A DNA stretch of 64,000 bases from Steroidobacteraceae bacterium (lineage in GTDB: Bacteria; Pseudomonadota; Gammaproteobacteria; Steroidobacterales; Steroidobacteraceae). Positions within the stretch are counted from its first letter, which is position 1, and each line of letters opens with the position of its first letter. Both the position numbers and the translations under genes were made by a program. The notes under the pieces were generated by a model. It ran no database searches. It saw only the letters and a list, made by a program, of their open reading frames with translations, and was not told where the DNA came from. Location of the stretch: assembly GCA_019634915.1 (NCBI GenBank), contig JAHCAN010000001.1, positions 62,001 to 126,000 of the forward strand, given 5' to 3'. Of the stretch, positions 8,803-17,480 are shown one piece after another.

Positions 8803-9392
8803 AGGATCTCCACCATTTTCATTTCCCTGCCGTCCTTGCCGGGACCGAACATCTCGAACAGCTGCGTCGTCGGGCTCGTCCAGCGGCTCGTCATGCGCGC
8901 CGAGACCGGGCCTTTGGTGACCGGATCGTTCCAGCTGCCGGCGAACGAGCAGGCGCCCGTCGCATCGCAACTGCCGTGGCTCACCATCAGGCCGGTCGAC
9001 ATGCTGTCGAGCCAGGTCCCCCAGTACTCGCCGGTCACGTTGTCGTAGCCGGTCATCGACTGGCCGGTGAACGGCACGCCCATCATCGACGAGTTGAGCG
9101 TCTCGAGCAGTACGCGCCCGTCGAGGATCATCTGGCGCGTCGCGGTACCGGCATCTTCCATCGCCGGCCCATCCGGCTGATACCAGCTCCTGACCTTCAG
9201 GTCATAGTCGCCGGCCGTCGCCGCCATCGCGAGATGCGGCGCACCCGGTGCGCCCGCCTTCGCGTACGCCTCCATCTCGGCCTGCTGTTCGGCGGTCAGC
9301 TGCGGTGTTGCTGCGCCCTCTTCGGCAAACGCGGGCGCGATGCACAGCATCGCGCAGGCCGCCCACACCATTCCCTTCGCTTCGTGACTCAT
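8787..9392 (-). CDS. DUF1579 family exported protein
   Basis: A 201-residue protein with a cleavable signal peptide (residues 1-23, ending AFA) and a DUF1579-type beta-rich domain: GDYDLKVRSWYQPDGP, a 'GTATRQMILDGRVLLE' strand and GYDNVTGEYWGTWLDS. Members of this family are secreted proteins of unknown function. A TATACT sequence (minus strand, 9436-9441) and an AGGGAG site before the ATG suggest its own promoter. It converges on the acyl-CoA dehydrogenase with a short 3' overlap. Confidence 0.85.
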   Translation of the reverse strand: MSHEAKGMVWAACAMLCIAPAFAEEGAATPQLTAEQQAEMEAYAKAGAPGAPHLAMAATAGDYDLKVRSWYQPDGPAMEDAGTATRQMILDGRVLLETLNSSMMGVPFTGQSMTGYDNVTGEYWGTWLDSMSTGLMVSHGSCDATGACSFAGSWNDPVTKGPVSARMTSRWTSPTTQLFEMFGPGKDGREMKMVEILYTKK

Positions 9393-9464
9393 GGCTGCTC
9401 CCTTGCACTGGTCGTGATGGCATTCGCCGGCCGGGAGTATAGCGCCGGGGAATCCGCGCGATCT

Positions 9465-10577
9465 TCAGCCCAGCGCCATGACGAGGGCGGTCAGGCCGAG
9501 GCTGCAGCCGGCCGTCGCGACCGCAATCACGAGTGCCGCGAGGAACGGGCGGGCGCCGACCTGGCCCAGGTTCGCGAGTGACAGGTTCAGGCCCACCGCC
9601 GTCATGCCGCAGATCATGAACAGCTCCGAGGCCGACTGCGCGGCGCCGAGCAGCGTCGCCCACTGGCCGGCGAGCGCCGCGTGGCCCGCGACCAGCTGAT
9701 CGCCGAGACCGCGCGCGATCGCGAGCGCGACGAACGCGACGACGAACCACGGCACGATCGGGCCGCGGCGCCTTTGCGGCGTGCCGTCGCCACCCGCCGC
9801 CTTCACCGCATCGGCGTGCGCGAGCCAGCCGAGCAGCGGCACGAGCACGATCAGCGACAGGTTACGCAGCAGCTTGGTCGCGCTCGCGACCGCGACCGCA
9901 TCGGGCGCGCCGAACTGCTGCGCGAAGATCAGCGACGCACCGATCACCTGCGAGGTGTCGTGGATCGCCGAGCCGAGGAACACGCCCGACGGCAGCGCCT
10001 GCGTGCCGAACACGGCGACCGCGATCCACGGATAGAGCAGCATGCCGGTGCTGCCGATCAGCACGACGCAGGTGAGCGCCGTGCCGGTGTCGATCGCGCG
10101 GGCCCTGATGACCGGCGCCGTCGCGACGATCGCGGTGCAGCCACACACGGCCGAACCAACCGCCAGCAGATTCGCGAGCCCCGGCGACAGCCCGAGCAGG
10201 CGGCCGATGAAACGGCTGAGCACGAGCGCCACGATGATGCAGACCACGACGACCGGCAATGCGACGAGCCCGACGCCGGCGAGACCCGGCAGCGTGAGCC
10301 GCAGGCCGACCAGCGCGATGCCGGTGAGCAGCAGCGTGCCGAGGATCCAGCGCACGCCGGCCTCGCTGCGCGTGCCGACGCCGACGAAGTGCCGCCACAG
10401 GATGCCGAGCAGGATGCCGACGAGCACCGGGCTCACCGGCGAGGGGCGCCCGTGCGCGAGCGCGCCACCGATCTCCTGCGCGCCGAATCTCGCGAGCAGC
10501 GCGAGTGCGAGCGCGAGCACCGCGCCCGGCAGCACCGCGAGCCAGCCGCCCGCGCGCGCGTTCGCGGGGGCGGTCAT
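9465..10577 (-). CDS. YeiH family putative sulfate exporter
   Basis: A 370-residue polytopic membrane protein of the UPF0324/YeiH family (PF03601). Recognisable parts are SPVLVGILLGILWRH, LAVGSAVCGCTAIVATAPVI and AIHDTSQVIGASLIF, with about ten helices. Family members are described as putative sulfate exporters, and a bacterial relative is linked to taurine or sulfoacetate breakdown; the substrate here is not evident. The start codon of this gene directly abuts the stop of the upstream DUF6356 gene, so the two are probably co-transcribed. Confidence 0.92.
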   Translation of the reverse strand: MTAPANARAGGWLAVLPGAVLALALALLARFGAQEIGGALAHGRPSPVSPVLVGILLGILWRHFVGVGTRSEAGVRWILGTLLLTGIALVGLRLTLPGLAGVGLVALPVVVVCIIVALVLSRFIGRLLGLSPGLANLLAVGSAVCGCTAIVATAPVIRARAIDTGTALTCVVLIGSTGMLLYPWIAVAVFGTQALPSGVFLGSAIHDTSQVIGASLIFAQQFGAPDAVAVASATKLLRNLSLIVLVPLLGWLAHADAVKAAGGDGTPQRRRGPIVPWFVVAFVALAIARGLGDQLVAGHAALAGQWATLLGAAQSASELFMICGMTAVGLNLSLANLGQVGARPFLAALVIAVATAGCSLGLTALVMALG

Positions 10578-10835
10578 TCAGCGCGGGCTGGTCAGGCTCG
10601 CGGTCGGCGCGGGCATCTGCTGCAGCCGCGAACGCTGCGTCACCATGCGCTGGTGCAGCCGCGTCAGGCAGTTGCTCGCCGTACGCTCGAACAGGAAGGG
10701 CAACACCGCATGCACGAGACAGGCCGTGCCCGCCACGACCATCGATGCCCCGCAGCGGGCGGCGACGCCCAGGTGCTGCAGGTAGGTTTCCCCGACCGAG
10801 CGCGGATGCCTGGTAAAAGCGTCGTAGATGCTCAT
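10578..10835 (-). CDS. DUF6356 family small protein
   Basis: An 85-residue protein beginning MSIYDAFTRHPRSVGETYLQHLGVAAR, with a single hydrophobic segment (about residues 28-47). The 'FTRHPxSVGExYxxHL' start matches the small DUF6356 family of unknown function. It immediately precedes the YeiH gene and is divergent from the Lrp regulator. No catalytic residues are evident. Confidence 0.8.
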   Translation of the reverse strand: MSIYDAFTRHPRSVGETYLQHLGVAARCGASMVVAGTACLVHAVLPFLFERTASNCLTRLHQRMVTQRSRLQQMPAPTASLTSPR

Positions 10836-10899
10836 GGGCGCCTACCGTACCTGCGCGGGGATGAAACAGGAGTGCAAAATGCCGGCGCAGCTGCCAGAA

Positions 10900-10939
10900 T
10901 ACGGCAACGCCATACTCTTTTATCGCATTTTACGGCAAC
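10900..10939. promoter_or_regulatory. direct repeat in the DUF6356/lrp divergent region
   Basis: Two copies of TACGGCAAC at 10900-10908 and 10931-10939, 31 bases apart, which is close to three helical turns. They flank the AT-rich stretch TACTCTTTTATCGCATTTTA, rare in this GC-rich DNA. The first copy is also part of TGCC-N7-GGCA. This looks like an operator for the adjacent Lrp-type regulator; binding is inferred. Confidence 0.4.
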
Positions 10940-10947
10940 AACAGATC

Positions 10948-11415
10948 GTGGACCGGATAGATCGGGGAATTCTGGACCTGATGCAGCAGGACGCGACCCT
11001 CGGCGTCGCCGAGATCGCCGACCGGGTCGGGCTGTCGAAGGCGCCCTGCTGGCGGCGCATCCGCCGCATGCAGGAGCTCGGCGTGATCCGCCGCACCGTC
11101 GCCCTGCTCGACCCGAAGCTGCTGAACGTCGGCACGACGGTGTTCGTCACGATCAAGACCGCGAACCACAGCGAGGCCTGGTACGAGCGTTTCCTGCGCA
11201 CGCTCGACGCGATTCCCGAGGTCGTCGAGATCTATCGCATGAGCGGTGACGTCGACTACCTGCTGCGGGTCGTGGTTCCCGACATCGAGGGCTATGGCGC
11301 GGTCTACAAGAAGCTGATCGCGGGCTGCGAATTCCTCGACATCAGCGCGAGCTTCGCGATGGGCTCGATCAAGCACACGACGGCGCTGCCGCTGCACCAT
11401 CTACCCGGCGGCTGA
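10948..11415 (+). CDS. Lrp/AsnC family transcriptional regulator
   Basis: Feast/famine regulator with an N-terminal winged HTH (LDLMQQDATLGVAEIADRVGLSKAPCWRRIRRM) and a C-terminal RAM ligand domain ending KHTTALPL. The start is uncertain. Family alignment favours the GTG at 10948 (VDRIDRGILDLM), which leaves room for divergent promoters. An ATG at 10879 has a good AGGAG site six bases upstream and would add 23 residues. The nearby genes (DUF6356-YeiH divergent, mnhG convergent with 15 bases overlap) make the YeiH pair the likeliest target. Confidence 0.88.
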   Translation: MDRIDRGILDLMQQDATLGVAEIADRVGLSKAPCWRRIRRMQELGVIRRTVALLDPKLLNVGTTVFVTIKTANHSEAWYERFLRTLDAIPEVVEIYRMSGDVDYLLRVVVPDIEGYGAVYKKLIAGCEFLDISASFAMGSIKHTTALPLHHLPGG

Positions 11416-11769
11416 CGGCTCCTGCGCGGATTCCCGCGCGGCCTCTTTCTCCTTTTCCTTCTGCCGCCCGCGGTAGATGCTCGCGCGCATCAGCAGCATC
11501 GCGGTCGCCGGCGAGGTGATCACGATGAACACCGTGATCAGCAACTCGTGGACCACGGGCCGCCCGGCAATGCCCGAGGCGACGAACATCGACGCGAACA
11601 GCACGCAGCCGCAGCCGAGCGTGTTGCCCATCGACGGGCCGTGCATGCGCGCCTGGAAACTCGGCAAGCGCATCAGGCCGAGCGAACCGGTGACAGTCAG
11701 CAGCCCGCCGAACACCAGCAGCAACGCGGCCGGCACGGCGGCCCAGAGCGGAATGTCGGCACCGGTCAT
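11401..11769 (-). CDS. mnhG: Na+/H+ antiporter Mnh/Mrp subunit G
   Basis: Last gene of the Mnh operon: a 122-residue protein with three membrane helices and the MnhG hallmark GSLGLMRLPSFQARMHGPSMGNTLG. The C-terminal 20 residues are a charged Lys/Glu tail. MnhG is one of the small subunits required for assembly of the multi-subunit monovalent cation/proton antiporter. Its ATG overlaps the mnhF stop, and its 3' end overlaps the convergent lrp gene by 15 bases. Confidence 0.94.
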   Translation of the reverse strand: MTGADIPLWAAVPAALLLVFGGLLTVTGSLGLMRLPSFQARMHGPSMGNTLGCGCVLFASMFVASGIAGRPVVHELLITVFIVITSPATAMLLMRASIYRGRQKEKEKEAARESAQEPSAAG

Positions 11770-12050
11770 GGCTCGATCACCTCGCCGCGCAGCAGGAACT
11801 TCGCGAGCGCGACCGAGCCGACGAAGCCGAACAGCGCGATCAGCAGCGCGATCTCGAAATAGGAGCGCGACGCGGAGCGGATGCCGAGCACGAGCAGCAG
11901 CAGCATGCCGTTGATGTAGAGCGTATCGAGGCCCAGCACGCGGTCCTGGGCCGCCGGCCCGCGCAGCACCCGCCAGGTCGCGAACAGCATCGCGAGCCCG
12001 AAGCAGACCGAGGCGAACAGGCAGGCGAAGTCGAGCAGCAGCGCACTCAT
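11766..12050 (-). CDS. mnhF: Na+/H+ antiporter Mnh/Mrp subunit F
   Basis: A 94-residue, three-helix subunit with the MnhF core RVLRGPAAQDRVLGLDTLYINGMLLLLVLGI. The start MSALLLDF overlaps the stop codon of mnhE; the frame remains open upstream but that part is the antisense of mnhE coding sequence in another frame. It forms part of the membrane arm of the antiporter together with MnhE and MnhG. Confidence 0.93.
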   Translation of the reverse strand: MSALLLDFACLFASVCFGLAMLFATWRVLRGPAAQDRVLGLDTLYINGMLLLLVLGIRSASRSYFEIALLIALFGFVGSVALAKFLLRGEVIEP

Positions 12051-12535
12051 GGCTGGAAGATCCCGAGCAGCGGGCGCTCGTAGCGCTCCTTGATGGTGCG
12101 GATCCACTCCGCCTCGTCGCGCAGGTCGAGCACGTGCAGCGTCAGCCGCCGCTGCTTCGCGTCCATGTCGACCCACACGGTTCCCGGCGTCGAGGTGATG
12201 ATCGTCGCGAGCACCGCGAGGCCGTGCGGATCGTGCAGCTCGAGCGGAATGTCGAGGAAGCCCGACCGCACGTGCCGGTCGCGCACGAGGCCGAGGATGA
12301 TGCGCCCGACCGCGAAGTTCGAGCGCACGATGTCGATGAACACGACGACCAGCAGCCCGATCGCCAGATGCGGGCGATACAGGTGCGGGCGCAGCGGGCG
12401 CAGCTTCGCGCCCCACCAGGTCAGCGCGAGCGCGAGCACGATGCCGAGCAGCACCTGCCCCGGCGCGACCGAGTCGTTGAGGAGCAGCCACATCACGGCG
12501 AGCACGACGGCGAGCACGGGCGCGACCGGCCTCAT
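12047..12535 (-). CDS. mnhE: Na+/H+ antiporter Mnh/Mrp subunit E
   Basis: A 162-residue subunit with two N-terminal helices and a soluble C-terminal part containing ITSTPGTVWVDMDAKQRRLTLHVLD, the MnhE signature. The start MRPVAPVLAVVLAVMWLLLND overlaps the end of mnhD. Required for antiporter complex integrity; catalytic ion movement lies in MnhA and MnhD. Confidence 0.93.
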   Translation of the reverse strand: MRPVAPVLAVVLAVMWLLLNDSVAPGQVLLGIVLALALTWWGAKLRPLRPHLYRPHLAIGLLVVVFIDIVRSNFAVGRIILGLVRDRHVRSGFLDIPLELHDPHGLAVLATIITSTPGTVWVDMDAKQRRLTLHVLDLRDEAEWIRTIKERYERPLLGIFQP

Positions 12536-14211
12536 GGCGCGACCCTCCCGCCGAGCACGGTTTCGATGTAGACCTGCGGCTCGCGCAGCGAAGCCGCGGC
12601 GGCGTCGAGGAATTCCATGACCGGGCCGGCGGCGACGGTCAGGCCGATGCACAACAGCACCAGCACGGCAACGGGACCTGCTTCGAGTACGCGCAGCCGC
12701 GGCGTGTTGCGCCCGGTCGCCGACCAGAACAGGCGCATGCCGATGCGCGTGAGCGCGATCAGGCTCGCGAGACCCGTCGCAAGCGTCACCGCGACCAGCG
12801 TCCAGACCGCGGTAGCCCACGGCGCGCCCTGCGCGGCCTCGATCGCCGCCGACAGCAGCGCGAACTTCGCGATGAAGCCCGACAGCGGCGGCGAGCCGGT
12901 GACGAGCAGCACGCAGAACGCGAACATGATGCCGAGGAAGGCCATCGTCGCCGGAATCGCGACGCCCACCTCGTCGTCCTGCGCGGGCAGCACCGGCGCG
13001 CGCCGTACGCCGAACGGCACGTAGTGCTCGGGCACGACCGGCTCCGCCGTCGGGGCCGCAGCGGCGGCCGGCGGCGCCGGCGAGCGCCAGACGCGCTCGG
13101 TCATGCCCGACAGCATGAAGAAAGCTGCAGTGGCGAGCACGGAGCCGACCAGATAGAACAGCGCCGGCGCCATCAGCGCCGGGATGTTGAGTCCGAGCAC
13201 CGTCAGCATCAGCCCTGACGAGACGATCACCGAATAGCCGACGAGCCGCGCGAGCTGCTGGGCGGCGAGCATGCCGAAGATGCCGAAGCCCATCGTCAGC
13301 ACGCCGAGGTAGAACATGCCGCCGCCGAACAGGTCCGGCCGCAGCATCGCCGAGCCTTCGATCGAGGCGAGCACGTCGGCGCCCTGGTTCAGCGAACCGA
13401 GGCGGATCAGCACGTAGACGCCGACCTTGGTCAGCACCGCGAACGCCGCCGCGACCGGCGCGCTCGCCGCGGCATAGGTGCCGACCAGCCAGAAGTTGAG
13501 CGGCCACACGCCCGCCTTGATCAGGAACGCGACGCCGAGTATCGAGGTGGCCGCATCGAACAGCGCGCGCTCCTTGCCGCGCAGCGCCGCGGCCTGCGCC
13601 GGCAGGTCGGCGATGTTCAGGCTGCCGGTCACGCCGTAGATCAGCGACACGCCGATCAGGAACAGCAGCGAGCCGACGAGGTTCACGACGATGTAGTGCA
13701 AGCCGATCTTCACGCGCTGCGTGCTCGAGCCGTGCAGCAGCAGGCCGTACGAGGCCGCGAGCAGCACCTCGAAGAACACGAACAGGTTGAACAGGTCGCC
13801 CGTAAGGAACGCGCCGTTGACGCCCATCAGCAGCAGCTGGAACAGCGTGTGGAAATGCGGCCCGACGCGATCCCAGTACGCGAGCGAGTTGAAGAACGCG
13901 GCGAGCCCGACCACCGAGGTCAGGATCAGCATCAGCCCGGTCAGGCGATCGACGACCAGCACGATGCCGAACGGCGCCTGCCAGGCACCGATCGCGTACA
14001 CGCCGACACCCTGCCGCCAGACATCCGGGAACAGGTCGGTCGTCAGCGCGAGCAGCACGAGCGCGGCGGCAAACTGCGCGAGCATCGACGCACCGGCGAT
14101 CGCCACGCGCACCGCGCGCGAGCGCTCGGCGAAGAACAGGATCACCGCGGCCGCTATCAGCGGCGCGACGATCGGCACGACCGGCAGGTGCTGCAGCCAC
14201 GGGCTCATCAT
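12532..14211 (-). CDS. mnhD: Na+/H+ antiporter Mnh/Mrp subunit D
   Basis: Proton-translocating subunit homologous to NADH dehydrogenase NuoN/NuoM: 559 residues, about 14 helices, with FFEVLLAASYGLLLHG (key Glu), the LIKAGVWPLNFWLVGTY motif with conserved Lys, and GSPPLSGFIAKFALL. A cytoplasmic loop of about 45 residues rich in Pro and Ala (PAPPAAAAAPTAEPVVP) interrupts the later helices. The start is one of two adjacent ATGs overlapping the mnhC stop. Confidence 0.95.
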   Translation of the reverse strand: MMSPWLQHLPVVPIVAPLIAAAVILFFAERSRAVRVAIAGASMLAQFAAALVLLALTTDLFPDVWRQGVGVYAIGAWQAPFGIVLVVDRLTGLMLILTSVVGLAAFFNSLAYWDRVGPHFHTLFQLLLMGVNGAFLTGDLFNLFVFFEVLLAASYGLLLHGSSTQRVKIGLHYIVVNLVGSLLFLIGVSLIYGVTGSLNIADLPAQAAALRGKERALFDAATSILGVAFLIKAGVWPLNFWLVGTYAAASAPVAAAFAVLTKVGVYVLIRLGSLNQGADVLASIEGSAMLRPDLFGGGMFYLGVLTMGFGIFGMLAAQQLARLVGYSVIVSSGLMLTVLGLNIPALMAPALFYLVGSVLATAAFFMLSGMTERVWRSPAPPAAAAAPTAEPVVPEHYVPFGVRRAPVLPAQDDEVGVAIPATMAFLGIMFAFCVLLVTGSPPLSGFIAKFALLSAAIEAAQGAPWATAVWTLVAVTLATGLASLIALTRIGMRLFWSATGRNTPRLRVLEAGPVAVLVLLCIGLTVAAGPVMEFLDAAAASLREPQVYIETVLGGRVAP

Positions 14212-14549
14212 GGCGGCTCCCTGCCGTCGACGTGGTCGGTGCCGGTCAGGCCGCGCGCCGCGAGCAGCACGACGAGCAGCAGCGCCGTCGTCGCGAAGCC
14301 GATCACGATCGCGGTCAGCACGAGCGCCTGCGGCACCGGGTCGGCGTAGAGCGCGGGATCGGTCGCCGCCGGGTCGGCGAGGATCGGCGCCTTGTCGACG
14401 ACGAGCCGGCCCATGCCGAAGATGAACAGATTGACGGCATAGGACAGCAGCGCGAGACCGATGATCACCTGGAAGGTACGTGGCCGCAGCACGAGCCAGA
14501 CGCCCGAGCCGGAGAGCACGCCGATCGCGAGGGCGAACAGGATCTCCAT
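14208..14549 (-). CDS. mnhC: Na+/H+ antiporter Mnh/Mrp subunit C
   Basis: A 113-residue, three-helix subunit related to NuoK. The core GVWLVLRPRTFQVIIGLALLSYAVNLFIFGMG and DPVPQALVLTAIVIGFATTAL are typical. It lies three bases after mnhAB and overlaps mnhD, which keeps the standard order A(B)-C-D-E-F-G. Confidence 0.95.
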   Translation of the reverse strand: MEILFALAIGVLSGSGVWLVLRPRTFQVIIGLALLSYAVNLFIFGMGRLVVDKAPILADPAATDPALYADPVPQALVLTAIVIGFATTALLLVVLLAARGLTGTDHVDGREPP

Positions 14550-14552
14550 CGC

Positions 14553-17447
14553 TCAGTCCTGCCCTGCTTCGCGCACGAACCATTCGCGCGGGCTGCGGAA
14601 CGACTGGTGCGCGAGCGCGACCAGCATCAGCAGCGTCGCGCCGACCACCACCAGGTACACGCCGAGATCGAACAGCAGCACGCTCGAGAGGTGCAGGCTG
14701 CCGATCAGCGGCAGGTGCAGGTCGGCCGCGAGGCTCTTCAGGAACGGCCGGCCGAGCGCCCAGGCGAGCAGGCCGGCGCCGCCGGCCGACACCAGCCCGA
14801 GCGCGACCCAGTACTGCGGGTGCACGCGCATGCGCCACTCCACCCACATCGCGCCGCCGACCATGTACTGCGTGATGAACGCGGTCGCCATCACGAGGCC
14901 GCCGACGAAGCCGCCGCCCGGCGCGTCGTGCCCGCGCAGCAGCAGGAAAATCGCGATCAGGCCCGCCATCGGCAGCAGCAGCCGCACCAGCACGGCCGGT
15001 ACGCGCATCACGCCGGTCGGCAGCGCCACCGCCGGATTGAACGCGCGCAACCCGGTCTGCGAGATTTCCTCGCGCTGCGCGCGCGGCAACTCGATGCTCT
15101 CCGGCGGCGGCCGGAAACGCCGCAACAGCGCATAGACGGTCAGCGCGACGATGCTGACGACCGTGATCTCGCCGAAGGTGTCGAAGCCGCGGAAGTCGAC
15201 CAGGATCACGTTGACGATATTGCGCCCGCCGCCCTCGGACAGCGCCCGCTCGACGAAGAAGCGCGCGACGCCCTCGACCGGCTCGCGGGTCAGCACCGCG
15301 AACGAGATTGCCGCGAGGCCGGCGCCCACGACGACCGCGACCACGACGTCGCGCGCGCGGCGCACGCGCGCGGTGAAGGTCTGGCGGCGGGCCTCGTCGA
15401 TTTCGAGCCGCCGCGGCAACCAGCGCAGACCGAGCAGCAGCAGCACCAGCGTGACGACTTCGACCGAGATCTGCGTCAGCGCGAGATCGGGTGCCGAGAA
15501 CCATGCGAAGGTGAGGCAGGTCACGAGGCCGGCGCCGCCCATCATGATCAGTGCCGCGAGCCGGTGGAATTTGGCCTGCACCGCCGCGCCGATCGCGCAG
15601 CTCGAGCCGACGACCCACAGCAGCGCGTAGGCCGGATCGACCGGCGTCAGCGCCGCGTGGCCGCGCGACCAGCCCTGCGCGGCGAGCGGAATCCAGCCGA
15701 CCGCGAAAGCGACGCAGATGATCAGCAGCAACTGCGGCTGCAGGCGGCGCGACGACGCGAAGCGCACCATGCGCTCGGCGATCCGGTGCGAGATGACGAT
15801 CAGGATGTCGAACACGCGCCGGCCATCGAACGGCGCGCTCACCGGCGCATTGCCGACCGCGCGCTGGCCGTAGAAATAGCGCACCAGGTACATGCCGACG
15901 CCGCCGACCATCGCGAGCACGCTCATCAGCAGCGGCAGCGTCAGGCCGTGCCAGACGATCAGGCTGTACTCCGGCATCTCCTCACCGAGGATCGAGTGCA
16001 CGGCAAGCTCGAGGGTCGGGCCGATCGTGCGTGCCGGGAAAATGCCGACCAGCAGGCAGGCGAGCACCAGCAGCATGCTCGGCAGCAGCATGCCGCGCGT
16101 CGGCTCGTGCGGTTCGTACGGCAGATCCTTCGCCGGCGCGCCGAAGAACACCTGGTGGATCAGGCGCAGCGAATAGGCGACACTGAACATGCCCGCGATC
16201 GTCGCGATCGCCGGCAGGCCGATGCGCAGCGCCGGGCCGCCGCCGGCGAAGATCGTCTCGGCGAAGAACATCTCCTTCGACAGGAAGCCGTTCAGCAGCG
16301 GTACGCCCGCCATCGCGGCGGCGGCCACCGTCGCGACGGTGGCCGTGATCGGCATCGCGTGGGCGAGGCCGCTCAGGCGCCGCAGGTCACGCGTGCCGGT
16401 GCCGTGGTCGACGATGCCGGCGGCCATGAACAGCGACGCCTTGAAGGTCGCATGGTTCATCGTGTGGAAGACCGCCGCGACCAGCGCGAGGCGGCTGTTC
16501 ATGCCGAGCAGCAGCGTGATCAGGCCGAGATGGCTGACCGTCGAATAGGCGAGCACGCCCTTCATGTCGCGCTGGAACAGCGCGGCCGCCGCCCCGAGCA
16601 GCAGCGAGGCGAGCCCGGCCCCGCAGACGATCGCGAACCACAGCTCGGTGCCGGACAGCACCGGCCACAGGCGCGCGAGCAGGAAGACCCCGGCTTTGAC
16701 CATCGTCGCGGAGTGCAGGTATGCCGATACCGGCGTCGGCGCCGCCATCGCGTGCGGCAGCCAGAAATGGAACGGGAACTGCGCGCTCTTGGTCAGCGCA
16801 CCGAGCAGGATCAGCACCAGCATGACCGGGTACCACGGATGCGCGGTCACGCGCCGGCCCGCGGCGAATACCTGCTCGAGATCGTAGCCGCCGGCGATCG
16901 TGCCGAGCATGATCGCGCCGGCGAGCAGGCAGAAGCCGCCGCCGGCCGTCACCGTGAGCGCCATGCGCGCCCCGTGGCGCGCGTCGACGCGGTGGTACCA
17001 GTAGGCGATCAGCATGAACGAGCTGAAGCTCGTCAGTTCCCAGAACACGACCAGCTGGATCAGGTTGCCCGACAGCACGATGCCGAGCATCGCGCCCATG
17101 AAGGCCATCAGGAACGAGAAGAAGCGCGGCACCGGGTCTTCCGGCGACATGTAGTAACGCGCATAGAGCACGACCAGCGCGCCCATGAACGACACCAGCA
17201 GCGTGAACATCCACGCGAAGCCGTCCATGCGCAGGTAGAAGTCGAGCCCGGCCTGCGGCAGCCACGGCACGACGAAGCGCACGACGCCGCCGTTGGCAAC
17301 GTCCGGATACAGGTCGAGCGTCAGCGCCGTGCAGGCGAGCGCAACGGCCCCTGCCAGCCAGGCTTCGGCATTGCGGGCGTTCGACGGCAGGAACGCGGCG
17401 CACAGGCTGCCGGCAAACGGCAGCAGCACGATCAGCGCCAGCGACAT
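14553..17447 (-). CDS. mnhA: Na+/H+ antiporter Mnh/Mrp subunit A fused to subunit B
   Basis: A 964-residue polytopic protein. The first two thirds are the NuoL-like MnhA part, with YYMSPEDPVPRFFSFLMAFMGAMLG, the WELTSFSSFMLIAYWYH glutamate helix and LTKSAQFPFHFWLPHAMAAPTPVSAYLH. The last ~200 residues are MnhB-like (VILVDFRGFDTFGEI, RGHDAPGGGFVGGLVMATAF). Such MnhAB fusions are known in proteobacteria. A TTGACA on the minus strand overlaps the stop codon of the upstream glycosylase gene and could be a -35 element for the operon; no convincing -10 was seen. Confidence 0.95.
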   Translation of the reverse strand: MSLALIVLLPFAGSLCAAFLPSNARNAEAWLAGAVALACTALTLDLYPDVANGGVVRFVVPWLPQAGLDFYLRMDGFAWMFTLLVSFMGALVVLYARYYMSPEDPVPRFFSFLMAFMGAMLGIVLSGNLIQLVVFWELTSFSSFMLIAYWYHRVDARHGARMALTVTAGGGFCLLAGAIMLGTIAGGYDLEQVFAAGRRVTAHPWYPVMLVLILLGALTKSAQFPFHFWLPHAMAAPTPVSAYLHSATMVKAGVFLLARLWPVLSGTELWFAIVCGAGLASLLLGAAAALFQRDMKGVLAYSTVSHLGLITLLLGMNSRLALVAAVFHTMNHATFKASLFMAAGIVDHGTGTRDLRRLSGLAHAMPITATVATVAAAAMAGVPLLNGFLSKEMFFAETIFAGGGPALRIGLPAIATIAGMFSVAYSLRLIHQVFFGAPAKDLPYEPHEPTRGMLLPSMLLVLACLLVGIFPARTIGPTLELAVHSILGEEMPEYSLIVWHGLTLPLLMSVLAMVGGVGMYLVRYFYGQRAVGNAPVSAPFDGRRVFDILIVISHRIAERMVRFASSRRLQPQLLLIICVAFAVGWIPLAAQGWSRGHAALTPVDPAYALLWVVGSSCAIGAAVQAKFHRLAALIMMGGAGLVTCLTFAWFSAPDLALTQISVEVVTLVLLLLGLRWLPRRLEIDEARRQTFTARVRRARDVVVAVVVGAGLAAISFAVLTREPVEGVARFFVERALSEGGGRNIVNVILVDFRGFDTFGEITVVSIVALTVYALLRRFRPPPESIELPRAQREEISQTGLRAFNPAVALPTGVMRVPAVLVRLLLPMAGLIAIFLLLRGHDAPGGGFVGGLVMATAFITQYMVGGAMWVEWRMRVHPQYWVALGLVSAGGAGLLAWALGRPFLKSLAADLHLPLIGSLHLSSVLLFDLGVYLVVVGATLLMLVALAHQSFRSPREWFVREAGQD

Positions 17448-17480
17448 GGATACCCCGGCATCACGCGCGCGACAACTCTG

